DNA from: Lihuaxuella thermophila
GTDB taxonomy: Bacteria; Bacillota; Bacilli; Thermoactinomycetales; Thermoactinomycetaceae
NCBI RefSeq assembly: GCF_900110165.1
Contig: NZ_FOCQ01000001.1
Span: 62,001-126,000 of the forward strand
DNA: 64,000 bases
Reading direction: 5' to 3'
Positions 6,632 to 13,986 of this stretch are shown here, piece by piece. The notes beneath the pieces are model-generated. The model searched no databases and was not told the origin of the DNA. It saw only the letters and a program-made list of their open reading frames with translations. The translations under genes and the position numbers were made by a program. How positions within the stretch are numbered: position 1 is the stretch's first letter; each line of letters begins with the position of its first letter.

Positions 6632-6968
6632 AAGGCCACTCGATGTTGATGAGCTTTTGAAAGGAAATCTGTTTCCTGCATGTTCCATTGGACAGCTGAA
6701 TCACCTGGTTGTACGGGTCCACTTGATCGACAAAACCGCAAAACTGCCCGGGAGCATACTTTTCCGCATAAGTGACGACGACAGGTTTTTCTTCTTCGAT
6801 GGCCTCTTGCAGGATATAGTTGATCATCTCCATATGGCTTTCATCCAGTTCCGGGGGGACAAACTCTTCGGCTTGGCGGCGTTGCTCCAGAAGGGCTTCC
6901 CGGTGTTCGGGCAGGAACATGCGGCTTCCTTCCCAAAGCAGGTTTTTGCGGTTTAGAATCTTGCTCAT
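6630..6968 (-). CDS. YolD-like protein
   Basis: 112 residues with the YolD-family layout: a charged N-terminus (LWEGSRMFLPEHREALLEQR), then a small beta-barrel-like half ending in a region resembling the family's I.I..IE motif (FQKLINIEWP). YolD proteins sit next to Y-family polymerases of the UvrX/YqjW type on chromosomes, phages and plasmids; their precise role is unsettled, and a regulatory or accessory role in translesion synthesis is the common view. The start codon overlaps the polymerase stop by 4 bp (ATGA), so the two are translationally coupled and share the SOS-type promoter at 8240-8261. Confidence 0.85.
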   Translation of the reverse strand: MSKILNRKNLLWEGSRMFLPEHREALLEQRRQAEEFVPPELDESHMEMINYILQEAIEEEKPVVVTYAEKYAPGQFCGFVDQVDPYNQVIQLSNGTCRKQISFQKLINIEWP

Positions 6969-8194
6969 TTGTAATGACCTCCAATCTTGCGGGCACGTTC
7001 GCGCGCTTGGCCGGCCGAGGTGAGAGAGGAGGCCCGCAAAATGGCGGTGGGGCCGAAGCGCTGTTTGATTTCATCCATCACATAGCCCAGTTTCCACTTT
7101 TTGTTTCGTTCCTCAAATAAGCTGAGCTGGACGGCATCATCCCGCTCCAGTTGGCTGAGGCTGACCCCCAGGGAGCGGATGGGCTTTTCATTCCAAAATT
7201 GATCAAACAACTCCCAGGCATATGTAAATACTTCCATCGTCTGATTGGTGGGATCAGGCATTTTCATTTGCCGGTGGAAGCCCTCAGGCAGATCGAAGTC
7301 GGCTCCGCGGCAACTCACAGTGACTGTCCGGCCCATCAAGTGATGGCTGCGGGTACGACGGCATACTTCTTCGCACAGTTCCAGGAGAACGACTTGAATT
7401 TCTTCCGGTGTGCGGTAATCGCGCGGCAGGGTCATGTGATGCCCGATCGCTTTCTGGCTGTGAAAAGTGTCCCGTGTGACCGGAGACAGATCGATGCCGT
7501 TGGCTGTCATCCACAGGACATGACCGTTCACTCCCCAGCGTTTTTGCAGCCGGTCCAGCGGGAAGCGGGCCAGGTCGCCGATGGTGCGGATGCCCATTTG
7601 CCGCAGATGGCGGGCCATCCGCCGGCCGACGCCAAACATTTGATCCACCGGAAGGGGCCACAGGTACTCTTTCATATTCTCCCTGGTCAATTCGAAGATG
7701 CCCGTTTCGTGTTTTTTGGCAAAGTTATCGCAGGCCATTTTGCTCAGCACTTTGTTGGGGCCGATGCCGATCCGCGCGTAGACGTCCAGCTCGGTGCGGA
7801 TGGCATCCTGTATTTTTTGGGCGATCATCAGCGAAGGACCGAAAAGCCGTTCGCTGCCGCTGACCGAAATAAACTGCTCGTCGATCGAGTAGGGTTCGAC
7901 CCGGTCGCTGAATTGCTCCAATATCTCCGTGATGCGCAGGGAGGCTTTCAGGTACAGTTCCATCCGCGGGCGGACGACCGTGAGTTGCGGACAGACTTGC
8001 TGGGCCTGCCACAGGGTTTCCGCGTTTTTGATCCCGTACGATTTGGCAATCGGGCAAGCGGCCAACACCACTCCGCTGCGGCGCTCCGGATCACCGGAGA
8101 CGACCACGGGCCGGTCTTTTAACTCCGGGCGCAGCGCTTTTTCAATACTGGCGTAAAACGACTGCATATCGATGAGAAAAACGACGGAATCCAT
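6965..8194 (-). CDS. Y-family DNA polymerase, UvrX/YqjW type
   Basis: 409 residues. The N-terminus VVFLIDMQSFYASIEKA contains the first catalytic Asp and the steric-gate aromatic region, followed by VVVSGDPERRSGVV. The catalytic SIDEQFISV (normally SIDE) lies near residue 105. Helix-hairpin-helix regions (MFGVGRRMARHLRQMGIRTI) and a little-finger domain follow. The end contains DAVQLSLFEE, which fits the consensus beta-clamp binding peptide (QLSLF). Translesion polymerases of this group bypass damaged bases at low fidelity. It is cotranscribed with yolD through an ATGA overlap. The upstream region has a near-consensus LexA box, so DNA-damage induction is likely. Confidence 0.92.
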   Translation of the reverse strand: MDSVVFLIDMQSFYASIEKALRPELKDRPVVVSGDPERRSGVVLAACPIAKSYGIKNAETLWQAQQVCPQLTVVRPRMELYLKASLRITEILEQFSDRVEPYSIDEQFISVSGSERLFGPSLMIAQKIQDAIRTELDVYARIGIGPNKVLSKMACDNFAKKHETGIFELTRENMKEYLWPLPVDQMFGVGRRMARHLRQMGIRTIGDLARFPLDRLQKRWGVNGHVLWMTANGIDLSPVTRDTFHSQKAIGHHMTLPRDYRTPEEIQVVLLELCEEVCRRTRSHHLMGRTVTVSCRGADFDLPEGFHRQMKMPDPTNQTMEVFTYAWELFDQFWNEKPIRSLGVSLSQLERDDAVQLSLFEERNKKWKLGYVMDEIKQRFGPTAILRASSLTSAGQARERARKIGGHYK

Positions 8195-8239
8195 GCTGAA
8201 CCACCCTCGAAAACCGAACGTATGATTGCATTTGTCCTT

Positions 8240-8261
8240 ATTATATGCAAATGTACGTTCG
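8240..8261 (-). promoter_or_regulatory. SOS (LexA/DinR) box with -10 for polymerase-yolD operon
   Basis: On the minus strand, CGAACGTACATTTG (8261-8248) matches the Bacillus LexA box CGAAC-N4-GTTYG except for one base. It ends 2 bp before TATAAT (8245-8240), where bound LexA would block polymerase. A weaker half-site CGAACG occurs at 8216 on the plus strand. Confidence 0.7.
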
Positions 8262-8375
8262 CTTTATACCGAGAAATGTTTCCAGTGACAAAAAAGAAGT
8301 CTTTTCTTGCCCCGTCATTCCGGCTATGATGAAAGCAGTAAGATTATCGATCCTAAGACCGAGAGGGAAATGGGA

Positions 8376-9983
8376 ATGAGCAAAGTGATCTATTATAACG
8401 GGCAGATCACTCCACTGGACCCGACTTGCCCGCAAGCGGAAGCGATCGTTGTCGATGATGGCCGGATTGCCGCCATAGGTTCCAATGAGGAAATGCTGTT
8501 GAGCTTTGGACGGGCCGATGTCCGCAAAGTGGATTTGCAAGGGGGGTATGTGTATCCGGGGCTGGTGGACAGCCATATGCACCTGTCTGCTCTTGGTCAA
8601 AAGTTGAGATCACTCGATCTTACCGGATGCCGGTCGAAAGAAGAGATGTTGGCCGCCATTCGCCAGCGGGCGGATACGGTGAAACCGGGGGACTGGATTG
8701 TAGGCATCGGGTGGGATGAAAACAGGATGCAAGGCTTGGTCCCTACCCTGGAGGAACTGGATGCCGTTTGCCCCCATCATCCGCTCTTGCTCAGCCGCGT
8801 TTGCCATCATGCCCATCTGGTGAACAGCCGGGCCTATCAGCAGGCAGGCATCCGGCCGGACCAACCCGACCCGGAGAACGGCGTTTACGGGCGGGATGAA
8901 GCAGGCCGTTTAAACGGGTGGGTTTATGAAAATGCTTCGGCTCCTTTTTATGCTGCGCAGCCTGAACCGGGCTATGAGGAAAAAAAAGAGTCCATCCGCC
9001 AGGCGATGAAAATGGCGCTCTCCTGCGGACTTAGCGGGGTACATACGGAAGATTTGAGATACATAGGCAGTGTACGGGATCTGGTCCGGATTTACCGGGA
9101 ATTGACGGAAGAAGGGGTGCTTCTTCGGACCCATCATCTGATTTATCACCCGTTTTTATCCGAACTGGATGAACTCAAGCTCCGGGCGGGGCAGGGGGAT
9201 GAATGGTTCACCATCGGAGCGGTGAAAATCTTTGCCGACGGAGCGATCGGCGGGAGAACCGCTTTGCTGTCCGAGCCATACGCAGATGATCCCGGCAACT
9301 CCGGAATTGCGATCCATGAACAAGAAGAATTGCTGTATCTGACGGCCCAGGCAGCCGACCGGGATATGCCCGTCGCTGTCCATGCGATCGGAGATGAGGC
9401 AGCTGACCGGGTCATCCGGGCGATGCAAGCCTATCCGGTCACCCGCAGTAAAGGAATTCGCCTGCGCCACCGGCTCATTCACGGACAACTCCTGCGCGCC
9501 GACCTCATTGAGCAGCTGAAGCAAATGGACGTGGTAATCGATATTCAACCCCGCTTTGTTGCCAGCGATTTTCCATGGGTGCTCAAGCGGATCGGAAAGG
9601 AGCGGGCCGCATTTGCCTATGCGTGGAAAACCCTTCTCCAAGCCGGCATCCGCTTAGCAGGTGGAAGCGATGCACCGATCGAACCGATTCACCCGCTCTT
9701 GGGCCTGCACGCAGCCGTCACCCGCAGGCGTTTGGATGATCCGCCCGATCATCCGGGGTATCTTCCCCGCCAGAAACTGGATCGCCTGGAAGCCCTGCTG
9801 CTGTTTACACAGGGAAGCGCGTGGGCCGCAGGTGAAGAGCATGAACGGGGAACACTCTCTGTCGGCAAGCGGGCGGATCTGTCGGTATATGACTGTGATT
9901 TGCTGACCATCCCTCCCGATGATCTGCTAAAAGTGAAAACGATGTTTACGGTTGTTAACGGAAAGGTGGCCTATCAAGCTTAG
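8376..9983 (+). CDS. Metal-dependent amidohydrolase, YtcJ-like
   Basis: 535 residues. ATG 8376 is chosen because GAGAGGGA lies 7-8 bp before it (the ATG at 8370 is too close). It has the amidohydrolase-3 layout: an N-terminal beta-sandwich (VIYYNGQITPLDP), the metal-binding GLVDSHMHLSALG near residue 65, a carboxylated-Lys region (IGAVKIFADGAIGGRTA), VAVHAIGDEAADRVI, RHRLIHGQ and a late GGSDAPIEP with the catalytic Asp. YtcJ-type enzymes hydrolyse N-acyl or formyl groups; the substrate is unknown here. A strong terminator follows directly and the promoter region is shared with the divergent SOS operon. Confidence 0.88.
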   Translation: MSKVIYYNGQITPLDPTCPQAEAIVVDDGRIAAIGSNEEMLLSFGRADVRKVDLQGGYVYPGLVDSHMHLSALGQKLRSLDLTGCRSKEEMLAAIRQRADTVKPGDWIVGIGWDENRMQGLVPTLEELDAVCPHHPLLLSRVCHHAHLVNSRAYQQAGIRPDQPDPENGVYGRDEAGRLNGWVYENASAPFYAAQPEPGYEEKKESIRQAMKMALSCGLSGVHTEDLRYIGSVRDLVRIYRELTEEGVLLRTHHLIYHPFLSELDELKLRAGQGDEWFTIGAVKIFADGAIGGRTALLSEPYADDPGNSGIAIHEQEELLYLTAQAADRDMPVAVHAIGDEAADRVIRAMQAYPVTRSKGIRLRHRLIHGQLLRADLIEQLKQMDVVIDIQPRFVASDFPWVLKRIGKERAAFAYAWKTLLQAGIRLAGGSDAPIEPIHPLLGLHAAVTRRRLDDPPDHPGYLPRQKLDRLEALLLFTQGSAWAAGEEHERGTLSVGKRADLSVYDCDLLTIPPDDLLKVKTMFTVVNGKVAYQA

Positions 9984-10013
9984 ATGAGGAATCATCCTCA
10001 TCTTTTCTTTTTC
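9983..10013 (+). terminator. Rho-independent terminator
   Basis: GATGAGGA-ATCA-TCCTCATC followed by TTTTCTTTTTC, beginning at the last base of the stop codon of the amidohydrolase. Confidence 0.88.
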
Positions 10014-10066
10014 GCGAGTTCTTTTTCAACAACCCGGAACATAACATGGGTACAGGGGTGATCCCA

Positions 10067-10495
10067 ATGGCAGTGATCAATGCTCCGGAAAGCCACGTGA
10101 AGCTGTTGGCGAGGCTGATGCGTGCGGAGGCGGAAGGTGAAGGGCCGTTAGGCATGTTGATGGTCGGGAACGTGGGGGTAAACCGGGTTTTGGGTGACTG
10201 TCTGGACTTCAGGGGGATAAGAAACATCTGGCAAATGGTCTTTCAGACTCCCGGCGGATTTGAAGCGGTACAAAAATCCTATTTTTATCAACGGGCGCGG
10301 GAAAAAGATATCCGGCTTGCCAGGAAAGCGGTTCGGGGAGAACGCTATTCCCCTGCGAGATACGGGTTATGGTTTTTCAGACCGGTGGGCCCCTGTCCGG
10401 CCAGATGGTTTGGCCAACCGCACAGCGGGCGCTATAAAAGCCATTGTTTCTACATACCCTCACCAGCAGACTGCCCAAGAGTCTATAAATTCTAG
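10067..10495 (+). CDS. cwlJ: Cortex-lytic cell wall hydrolase CwlJ
   Basis: 142 residues from ATG 10067 (AGGGGTGAT upstream), the same length and the same MAV start as B. subtilis CwlJ. It keeps the hydrolase-2/SleB core: LLARLMRAEAEGEGPLGMLM with the catalytic Glu (residue 17-19 region), GNVGVNRV, GGFEAVQKSYFYQRAR and a C-terminal LWFFRPVGPCPARW...KSHCFY. There is no signal peptide, as in other CwlJ proteins, which are made in the mother cell and anchored on the spore surface. It cuts cortex peptidoglycan in germination, notably in response to Ca-dipicolinate. gerQ follows after 12 bp, and GerQ is needed for CwlJ placement. Confidence 0.92.
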   Translation: MAVINAPESHVKLLARLMRAEAEGEGPLGMLMVGNVGVNRVLGDCLDFRGIRNIWQMVFQTPGGFEAVQKSYFYQRAREKDIRLARKAVRGERYSPARYGLWFFRPVGPCPARWFGQPHSGRYKSHCFYIPSPADCPRVYKF

Positions 10496-10507
10496 GAGGA
10501 GAAGAAG

Positions 10508-10864
10508 ATGTATTGGAGTTATCCTTACGGAATGATGGCCGGTTCAGGGCTGATCTCACAGCAGCAACCGGGGCGGCAACCGGGACAACCCGTGCCTCCG
10601 GGTGACCGGGATACAGGCCGCATCTTTTCCGAAGATCTGATGCAAAGAAATGTGGGCAAACGGATTACCGTCTATATGACCTTTGATGCGAGTGAGCAAT
10701 GGAGAAACAGAGTGTTTACCGGTACGCTTCGCGAGGTGGGGCGTGACTTTTTCGTGATTCGCGATCAAAAATCGGGCAAAGATATGATGATGCTGAATAT
10801 TAACCTGGATTATGTGGTATTTGATGAACCCGCTGTTGTGAGGGAAGCATCTTACCGCTATTAG
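10508..10864 (+). CDS. gerQ: Spore coat protein GerQ
   Basis: 118 residues behind AGGAGGAGAAGA. The N-terminus is Tyr/Gly/Gln/Pro-rich and low complexity (GRQPGQPVPPGD). The C-terminal 70 residues hold the conserved GerQ domain (EDLMQRNVGKRITVYMTF, then VFTGTLREVGRDFFVIRD). It is shorter than B. subtilis GerQ (about 180) because of a shorter Gln-rich head. GerQ is a coat protein cross-linked by transglutaminase (Tgl) through lysines and is required for CwlJ localisation in the spore. Both genes are probably driven by a mother-cell sporulation sigma factor, although I cannot assign the promoter. Confidence 0.9.
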   Translation: MYWSYPYGMMAGSGLISQQQPGRQPGQPVPPGDRDTGRIFSEDLMQRNVGKRITVYMTFDASEQWRNRVFTGTLREVGRDFFVIRDQKSGKDMMMLNINLDYVVFDEPAVVREASYRY

Positions 10865-10943
10865 CGATCAACTGTTTTGAATTGTCCGTAGAAATCAGCT
10901 GATAAAACCATTAAAATGAAAAGGGTACAATAACTTGGAGATG

Positions 10944-10973
10944 TAACCGGGAGTAGTTTCCGGTTTTATTTTT
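10944..10973 (+). terminator. Terminator of cwlJ-gerQ
   Basis: AACCGG...CCGGTT stem with a 9-base loop followed by TTATTTTTG. Confidence 0.65.
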
Positions 10974-10980
10974 GTCCCCA

Positions 10981-11010
10981 ACGAAAAAAGCCCGTCCTCA
11001 GGCGGGCTTG
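10981..11010 (-). terminator. Terminator of ytoQ
   Basis: Minus-strand hairpin AAGCCCG...CGGGCTT followed by TTTTTTCG. Confidence 0.88.
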
Positions 11011-11019
11011 CAGGATGTT

Positions 11020-11460
11020 TTATTCCAGTACATAGGCCAGCGCGTCCAAAGCCTGTTCCGGTGTTTCCACAACCACTTGGGCCCGCTGGGCCAATTCTTT
11101 CAGCGGATGGTGCAGGCTTTCGGGACGGACCAGAATCAGCGGTTTGCCCATAGCCAGGGCGATGGAAGCATCCATGGCCGTGTTCCACTGGCGATACTTT
11201 TCGCCAAAGAGAGCGATCACCACATCCGCTTTTTGCATCCAAATGCGGGTGCGCAAGTTGTTAAATTCAGAAGCTGCCTGATCGCGGAAAACGGCATTTG
11301 GCTGTTTTCCTTTTATGACTTCGCCGATGTCATCGGAACGGTCATGGTCTTCCTGCGGTCCCTTAAAAATGATGGGCAGACCGCGTTGTTCGGCCGATTG
11401 ACGCAATTTTTCCCGCCAATCATCATGAATTTGGCCGGCTAGATAAACGATCAGTTCCAC
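11020..11460 (-). CDS. ytoQ: YtoQ-family protein
   Basis: 146 residues from GTG 11460, with AAAGGAG upstream; B. subtilis YtoQ is about 148 residues and starts similarly. The core VELIVYLAGQIHDDWREKL, then a SDDIGE segment, FNNLRTRIWMQKADVVIALF and SIALAMGKPLILVRPE look like a nucleoside 2-deoxyribosyltransferase/TIR-like Rossmann fold (Asp and Glu near the expected active-site positions). No enzyme activity is established for YtoQ as far as I know. It is monocistronic and divergent from the MATE transporter, with about 105 bp between their starts. Confidence 0.85.
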   Translation of the reverse strand: MELIVYLAGQIHDDWREKLRQSAEQRGLPIIFKGPQEDHDRSDDIGEVIKGKQPNAVFRDQAASEFNNLRTRIWMQKADVVIALFGEKYRQWNTAMDASIALAMGKPLILVRPESLHHPLKELAQRAQVVVETPEQALDALAYVLE

Positions 11461-11565
11461 GATCGATTGGCTCCTTTCTTTTATGTACTTCACATCTGAT
11501 TGTATCAAACATGGTTGGGGTATATCTATTTAAATCGAAATTTCGGAATGAGGAGAGGCGGAGCG

Positions 11566-13068
11566 ATGCAAGAAAAAGACAGAACAATAGAAAATGCAAA
11601 CAGCCTGCACAGCGGGGATACAGTTGCAGCGCCGACGCCACTAGAGCAAAGTCCGGGAAATACCGGACCTCAAACGGAGAAGAAGTCATTGGATCAATTG
11701 AATCTGCTCGACCGCAATCAGCCGCTGTGGAAGCCGCTTTTGGTATTTTTGATTCCCCTGATCATCAGCAATGGATTAAATTCATTGGGGGGAACAGTCA
11801 GTTCGGTCATCATGGGGCGCGGTTTGGGGGAGAGTGCCCTGGCGGCGGCCAGTGCCGTTTTTCCCGTCACGTTTTTTCTCGTCTCCCTCGTCATCGGGCT
11901 CGGCAGCGCCAGCTCGATCCTGATCGGACAAGCCTATGGCGCCGGAGACAACGGGCGGTTGAAGCAGACGGTGAACACCTCGCTCAAATTTTCATTTTTG
12001 CTTGGAGTATTGATGGGAGCCGTGGGAGTATTCTTTAGCCGGCAATTATTGGCCTGGATCGGCACTCCTGCCTCCATCATCGACGAGTCGGCCGATTTTG
12101 CGCGGATTCTGTTTGCCTTTTTGCCGATCCAATTCATGTATATCAATTACACGACCTTTTTGCGGGGAACGGGTGATTCGAAAACACCTCTTTATTTTTT
12201 AGTGATCAATATCGTTTTAAATATTTTGCTGACTCCCGTCCTCGCCTTCGGATGGCTGGGCTTGCCCGCCCTTCAGCTGAATGGGGTGGCCATCGCCAAT
12301 ATTTTTTCCTTTTTGGTAGCGACCGTTTTGCTGTTTGTTTATTTGAAAATGAAGAATCACATTCTCGCGTTGGACCGGGGTTTTTTCTCCAGTTTGAAAC
12401 TGGACGGGGAGATCCTGCGACTCCTCGTCAGAATCGGATTGCCGACCAGTATTCAGATGATCTTCGTCTCTCTGTCCGGCGTGGCTGTCATCTCCCTGAT
12501 CAACGCTTACGGCGAAAGGGCTACAGCGGCTTACGGGGCTGTGATCCAAGTGATTACCTATGTGCAGTTGCCTGCCTTAAGCCTGGGCATGGCCGCCGGA
12601 ATCTTCGGTTCCCAGTTGATCGGGGCAAATGTGCGTGAGCGGTTAAAAGAACTGCTGATCAGCGCTGTCACTCTCAATTATGTAATCGGTTTTCTGTTGG
12701 TGAGCTTGGTCTATCTTTTCAGTGGTTCCATTTTGTCGTGGTTCCTGGTGGAGCCCCACACGCTTGCCCTTGCCAAGCAAATTCTCTATATCGTGCTGTG
12801 GGCGTATATGATCTTTGGCCATGCCAGCATTCTTTCCGGAATGATGCGTTCAAGCGGCACGGTGTTGTGGCCCACGGTCATCGGAATCATCTCCATTTGG
12901 GGCGTACAAGTGCCGACGGCCTATTTCTTATCCCATACGCTCGGATTAAAGGGGATCTGGATGGCGTACCCCATTTCTTTTCTGTTTAACGTCAGCGTTC
13001 AATATATGTACTATCGCTTTTTCTGGAAAACAAAACAGCATCAAAGCTTTTTTGCCAATCCTTCTTAA
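11566..13068 (+). CDS. MATE-family multidrug efflux transporter
   Basis: 500 residues with start ATG 11566 behind GGAGAGGCGGAG. After a polar 55-residue N-terminal tail come twelve membrane helices in two MatE bundles: PLLVFLIPLIISNGLNSLGG opens the first, and VRIGLPTSIQMIFVSLSGVA begins the second half near residue 290. Motifs typical of NorM/DinF-like carriers include GLGSASSILIGQAYGAGD and TFLRGTGDSKTP. MATE proteins exchange Na+ or H+ for cationic drugs and metabolites; the substrate cannot be told from sequence. The tail is longer than usual. Downstream lies a 900-bp non-coding region rich in inverted repeats. Confidence 0.92.
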   Translation: MQEKDRTIENANSLHSGDTVAAPTPLEQSPGNTGPQTEKKSLDQLNLLDRNQPLWKPLLVFLIPLIISNGLNSLGGTVSSVIMGRGLGESALAAASAVFPVTFFLVSLVIGLGSASSILIGQAYGAGDNGRLKQTVNTSLKFSFLLGVLMGAVGVFFSRQLLAWIGTPASIIDESADFARILFAFLPIQFMYINYTTFLRGTGDSKTPLYFLVINIVLNILLTPVLAFGWLGLPALQLNGVAIANIFSFLVATVLLFVYLKMKNHILALDRGFFSSLKLDGEILRLLVRIGLPTSIQMIFVSLSGVAVISLINAYGERATAAYGAVIQVITYVQLPALSLGMAAGIFGSQLIGANVRERLKELLISAVTLNYVIGFLLVSLVYLFSGSILSWFLVEPHTLALAKQILYIVLWAYMIFGHASILSGMMRSSGTVLWPTVIGIISIWGVQVPTAYFLSHTLGLKGIWMAYPISFLFNVSVQYMYYRFFWKTKQHQSFFANPS

Positions 13069-13209
13069 ACGATGCGCTCCCTCGCAACAGTATTATATGA
13101 AAATAGCAAGATTCGCCTGTTGATCCATGGTGCTGGACGTCCGTCCATGGGGGGGCTGTGAAGGTGCGCTGATTAAGAGTGTTTCTGTGGTTGTGCTTCC
13201 GGGGCGGTC

Positions 13210-13386
13210 GGCCGTGTTGGTCTCCGTGCTCTTGAGGCCGGCAAGGGTGAATAACTGGCTGCTCCGGCCCTCTCGCTACGGGCGCGGGTAAAACCCGCTA
13301 TCGCTTGGGACACGTTACCCGCTTCCTCCCTCCGCTCGGGGCCTCCGCTGGGTTCGGCCTCAAAGGCACTTCGACCAATCACGGCC
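13210..13386. repeat. Long imperfect inverted repeat A
   Basis: The left arm 13210-13240 and the right arm 13355-13386 pair along GGCCGTG, TTGGTC, GTGC and TTGAGGCCG, interrupted by small symmetric loops. The enclosed 114 bp hold further GC-rich hairpins such as GCGGGTAAAACCCGC. No protein-like frame is visible. Confidence 0.75.
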
Positions 13387-13429
13387 TTCCTGCACGTTTT
13401 TTCCATTCATCTCGAGAATGTCCGCCTTT

Positions 13430-13553
13430 CGTGGATGAGTTTGAGAAAATGATCGACACGAATGAGCGGAGGAATGGTTTTCCGGCGGAGCGACTCTGCC
13501 ACTGCATCGGAGCGAAGACGGAAAACCATTTCCGGAGCGGGCTCTCATCCACG
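13430..13553. repeat. Nested inverted repeat B with conserved 20-base loop
   Basis: Outer arms CGTGGATGAG (13430-13439) and CTCATCCACG (13544-13553); inner perfect 12-bp arms AATGGTTTTCCG (13473-13484) and CGGAAAACCATT (13519-13530). Inside sits GACTCTGCCACTGCATCGGA (13492-13511), which recurs exactly in repeat C although the stems differ. Confidence 0.8.
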
Positions 13554-13613
13554 GTTGTATCAAACTGCCATGGACTGTATTCTTTGCAAACTCCATAAGC
13601 TGAACCAGCGGAA

Positions 13614-13674
13614 AAATCTTTTTGGCGACGAGTGACTCTGCCACTGCATCGGAACGGAGTCGCCAAAAAGATTT
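13614..13674. repeat. Inverted repeat C with the same 20-base loop
   Basis: Perfect 16-bp arms AAATCTTTTTGGCGAC (13614-13629) and GTCGCCAAAAAGATTT (13659-13674) enclose an exact second copy of the 20-base loop (13634-13653), 142 bp after the first. AGCGGA precedes and CGGAGCG follows the stem in both B and C. A further arm pair lies at 13687-13700 and 13733-13745. Confidence 0.8.
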
Positions 13675-13774
13675 CGGAGCGTCCTTCAAACAGATCCGCC
13701 TTCATTCCCGGTTGTATTCAGCAGTCATTGTTGTTTGAGGCGGATTGTCGCGGAAATTAAGGGCAAAAAACCTG

Positions 13775-13803
13775 TTGACAGTTCTTTTTTTTCTAGGTAT
13801 TCT
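13775..13803 (+). promoter_or_regulatory. SigA-type promoter of the sulfite reductase operon
   Basis: TTGACA (13775-13780), 17 bp, TATTCT (13798-13803). The leader of about 175 nt that follows contains an AT-rich element with GGAATT (13838-13843 region), which could be a CymR-type site, though I cannot confirm this. Confidence 0.7.
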
Positions 13804-13917
13804 ACATTTAACAATAACCAATACCAAGTTAATTTATAGGAATTAGCTCTTTAATGGGTTAACAAGGAATGGCCGGTGTAGAGGGGATGAGCCCTTCCAT
13901 CCTTACAATTGGGAGAC

Positions 13918-13950
13918 GAGAGAAAAGGAGCCTTCAGCCCTTTTGCTCTC
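13918..13950 (+). other. Leader hairpin ahead of sulfite reductase
   Basis: GAGAGAAAAGG (13918-13928) pairs with CCTTTTGCTCTC (13939-13950; one bulge). It is not a recognisable SAM riboswitch. It lies about 35 bp before the start codon and could affect expression. Confidence 0.45.
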
Positions 13951-13986
13951 TGAAACACGGATCTTTTTAAAAGAGGAGTGGGCGCG

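Noticed and set aside
7151-8122. 323-codon plus-strand frame opposite the Y-family polymerase
   Set aside because: Antisense shadow of a GC-rich gene; composition follows the polymerase codons.
13305-13705. Frames of about 100 codons inside the palindromic region
   Set aside because: They run through the inverted repeats and look the same on both strands; no ribosome binding site or domain.
13804-13986. SAM-I riboswitch before the sulfite reductase
   Set aside because: Neither the conserved AGAGGNGGAGGGACNGGCCC-like start nor the P1-P4 layout is present.
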